Origin: an uncultured Cryomorphaceae bacterium
GTDB lineage: Bacteria; Bacteroidota; Bacteroidia; Flavobacteriales; Schleiferiaceae
Length of the DNA stretch: 63,592 bases
Direction of reading: 5' to 3'
Assembly: GCA_913031435.1 (NCBI GenBank)
Contig: CAJWFD010000008.1
Span: 1-63,592, forward strand
Part shown: piece by piece, positions 63,535-63,592 of the stretch
Numbering within the stretch: the first letter of the stretch is position 1
Layout: each line of letters starts with the position of its first letter
Notes under the pieces: model-generated
Seen by the model: the letters and a program-made list of their open reading frames with translations, nothing else
Told to the model about the DNA's origin: nothing
Database searches by the model: none
Translations under genes and position numbers: made by a program

Positions 63535-63592
63535 TTACAAGACAACGATTCGTTTACGTTTACCATTTTTACTTGTCCACGGTGCATCTCTA
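63535..63592 (-). CDS. 3' end of a probable T9SS type A cargo gene, cut by the window edge
   Basis: On the minus strand the last 18 codons before a TAA (63537-63535) read RDAPWTSKNGKRKRIVVL. This is the standard close of a T9SS type A sorting domain: a turn with Gly, then two to four basic residues, then a short hydrophobic strand, as in the ...GTDVQRLIVE end of the first protein in the window. The body of the gene lies outside. It converges with the type B cargo gene with 46 nt between stops. Evidence is the short motif only. Confidence 0.45.
   Translation of the reverse strand, partial: RDAPWTSKNGKRKRIVVL

Noticed and set aside
63390-63587. 65-codon minus-strand frame at the right edge
   Set aside because: It runs antisense into the end of the type B cargo gene; the neighbouring frame ending in KRKRIVVL explains the edge better.
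1-63592. CRISPR arrays, tRNA or rRNA genes, transposases
   Set aside because: Reading both strands, I saw no regularly spaced repeats, cloverleaf candidates, ribosomal RNA stretches or transposase motifs.

Overview
The window is a densely packed chromosomal segment of a Bacteroidota bacterium, most likely a marine or aquatic Flavobacteriales relative. The evidence is type IX secretion (T9SS) C-terminal sorting domains on several very large secreted proteins, a PorE-like T9SS envelope protein, a SusC/SusD pair, a DUF4249/TonB-receptor pair, a Lacal_2735-family small protein, a GlsA/GlsB-like amino-acid-lipid acyltransferase pair, and Bacteroidota-type -7 boxes (TAnnTTTG) upstream of several genes. 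I see no tRNA, rRNA, CRISPR array, insertion sequence or prophage, so this reads as stable core genome with a few lineage-specific genes.

Layout, left to right. 1-10.4 kb (minus strand): a giant T9SS cargo protein, then recR - glycosyltransferase/phosphotransferase-like fusion - 2-oxoacid dehydrogenase E2 - DnaQ-like exonuclease - FAH-family hydrolase. 10.5-20.8 kb: an SSS symporter, a T9SS-exported subtilase, and a coupled operon of a periplasmic PIG-L/LmbE deacetylase, an unannotated 39-residue membrane protein and a second SSS symporter. 20.8-26.2 kb (minus): htpG, then phosphoglucomutase - thioredoxin-like lipoprotein - YkgJ-type Cys-cluster protein. 26.3-33.9 kb: a FabH-like synthase, the DUF4249/TonB-receptor pair, and a histidine-degradation operon hutI-hutG-ftcD. 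33.9-38.5 kb (plus): aroC - DAACS symporter - PorE-like protein, overlapping. 38.5-43.2 kb: rplS with a structured leader, ndk, a DHH phosphoesterase, then three consecutive peptidyl-prolyl isomerase genes. 43.2-49.6 kb: aldehyde dehydrogenase, a frameshifted lipoprotein gene, xerD, aroQ, a YqhD-like alcohol dehydrogenase and the amino-acid-lipid acyltransferases. 49.8-55.3 kb: a secreted protein of unknown function, a GH53 galactanase lipoprotein, small proteins, an alpha/beta hydrolase, a SulP transporter and an OsmC protein. 55.4-63.6 kb: SusC/SusD, a BCCT transporter, a T9SS type-B cargo protein and, at the right edge, the last 18 codons of what looks like another T9SS type-A cargo gene.

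The genes centre on envelope functions: outer-membrane uptake (SusCD, TonB receptor), inner-membrane ion-coupled transport (two SSS, DAACS, BCCT, SulP), protein export and folding (PorE-like, PPIases, HtpG), T9SS cargo, and lipid modification. Packing is tight: all three overlapping convergent pairs share palindromic stop codons, and several operon joints are 1-4 nt overlaps. No stretch longer than 300 bases lacks a gene, except 55006-55403 if the 70-codon reading frame there is not real. The longest plain intergenic gap is 49569-49829 (261 nt), holding two promoter regions.

The best candidates for something undescribed are the PIG-L / micro-membrane-protein / SSS operon, the glycosyltransferase fused to an eroded sugar-phosphate-transferase-like region, and a set of genes whose -7 boxes lie so close to the start codon that their mRNAs should be almost leaderless.
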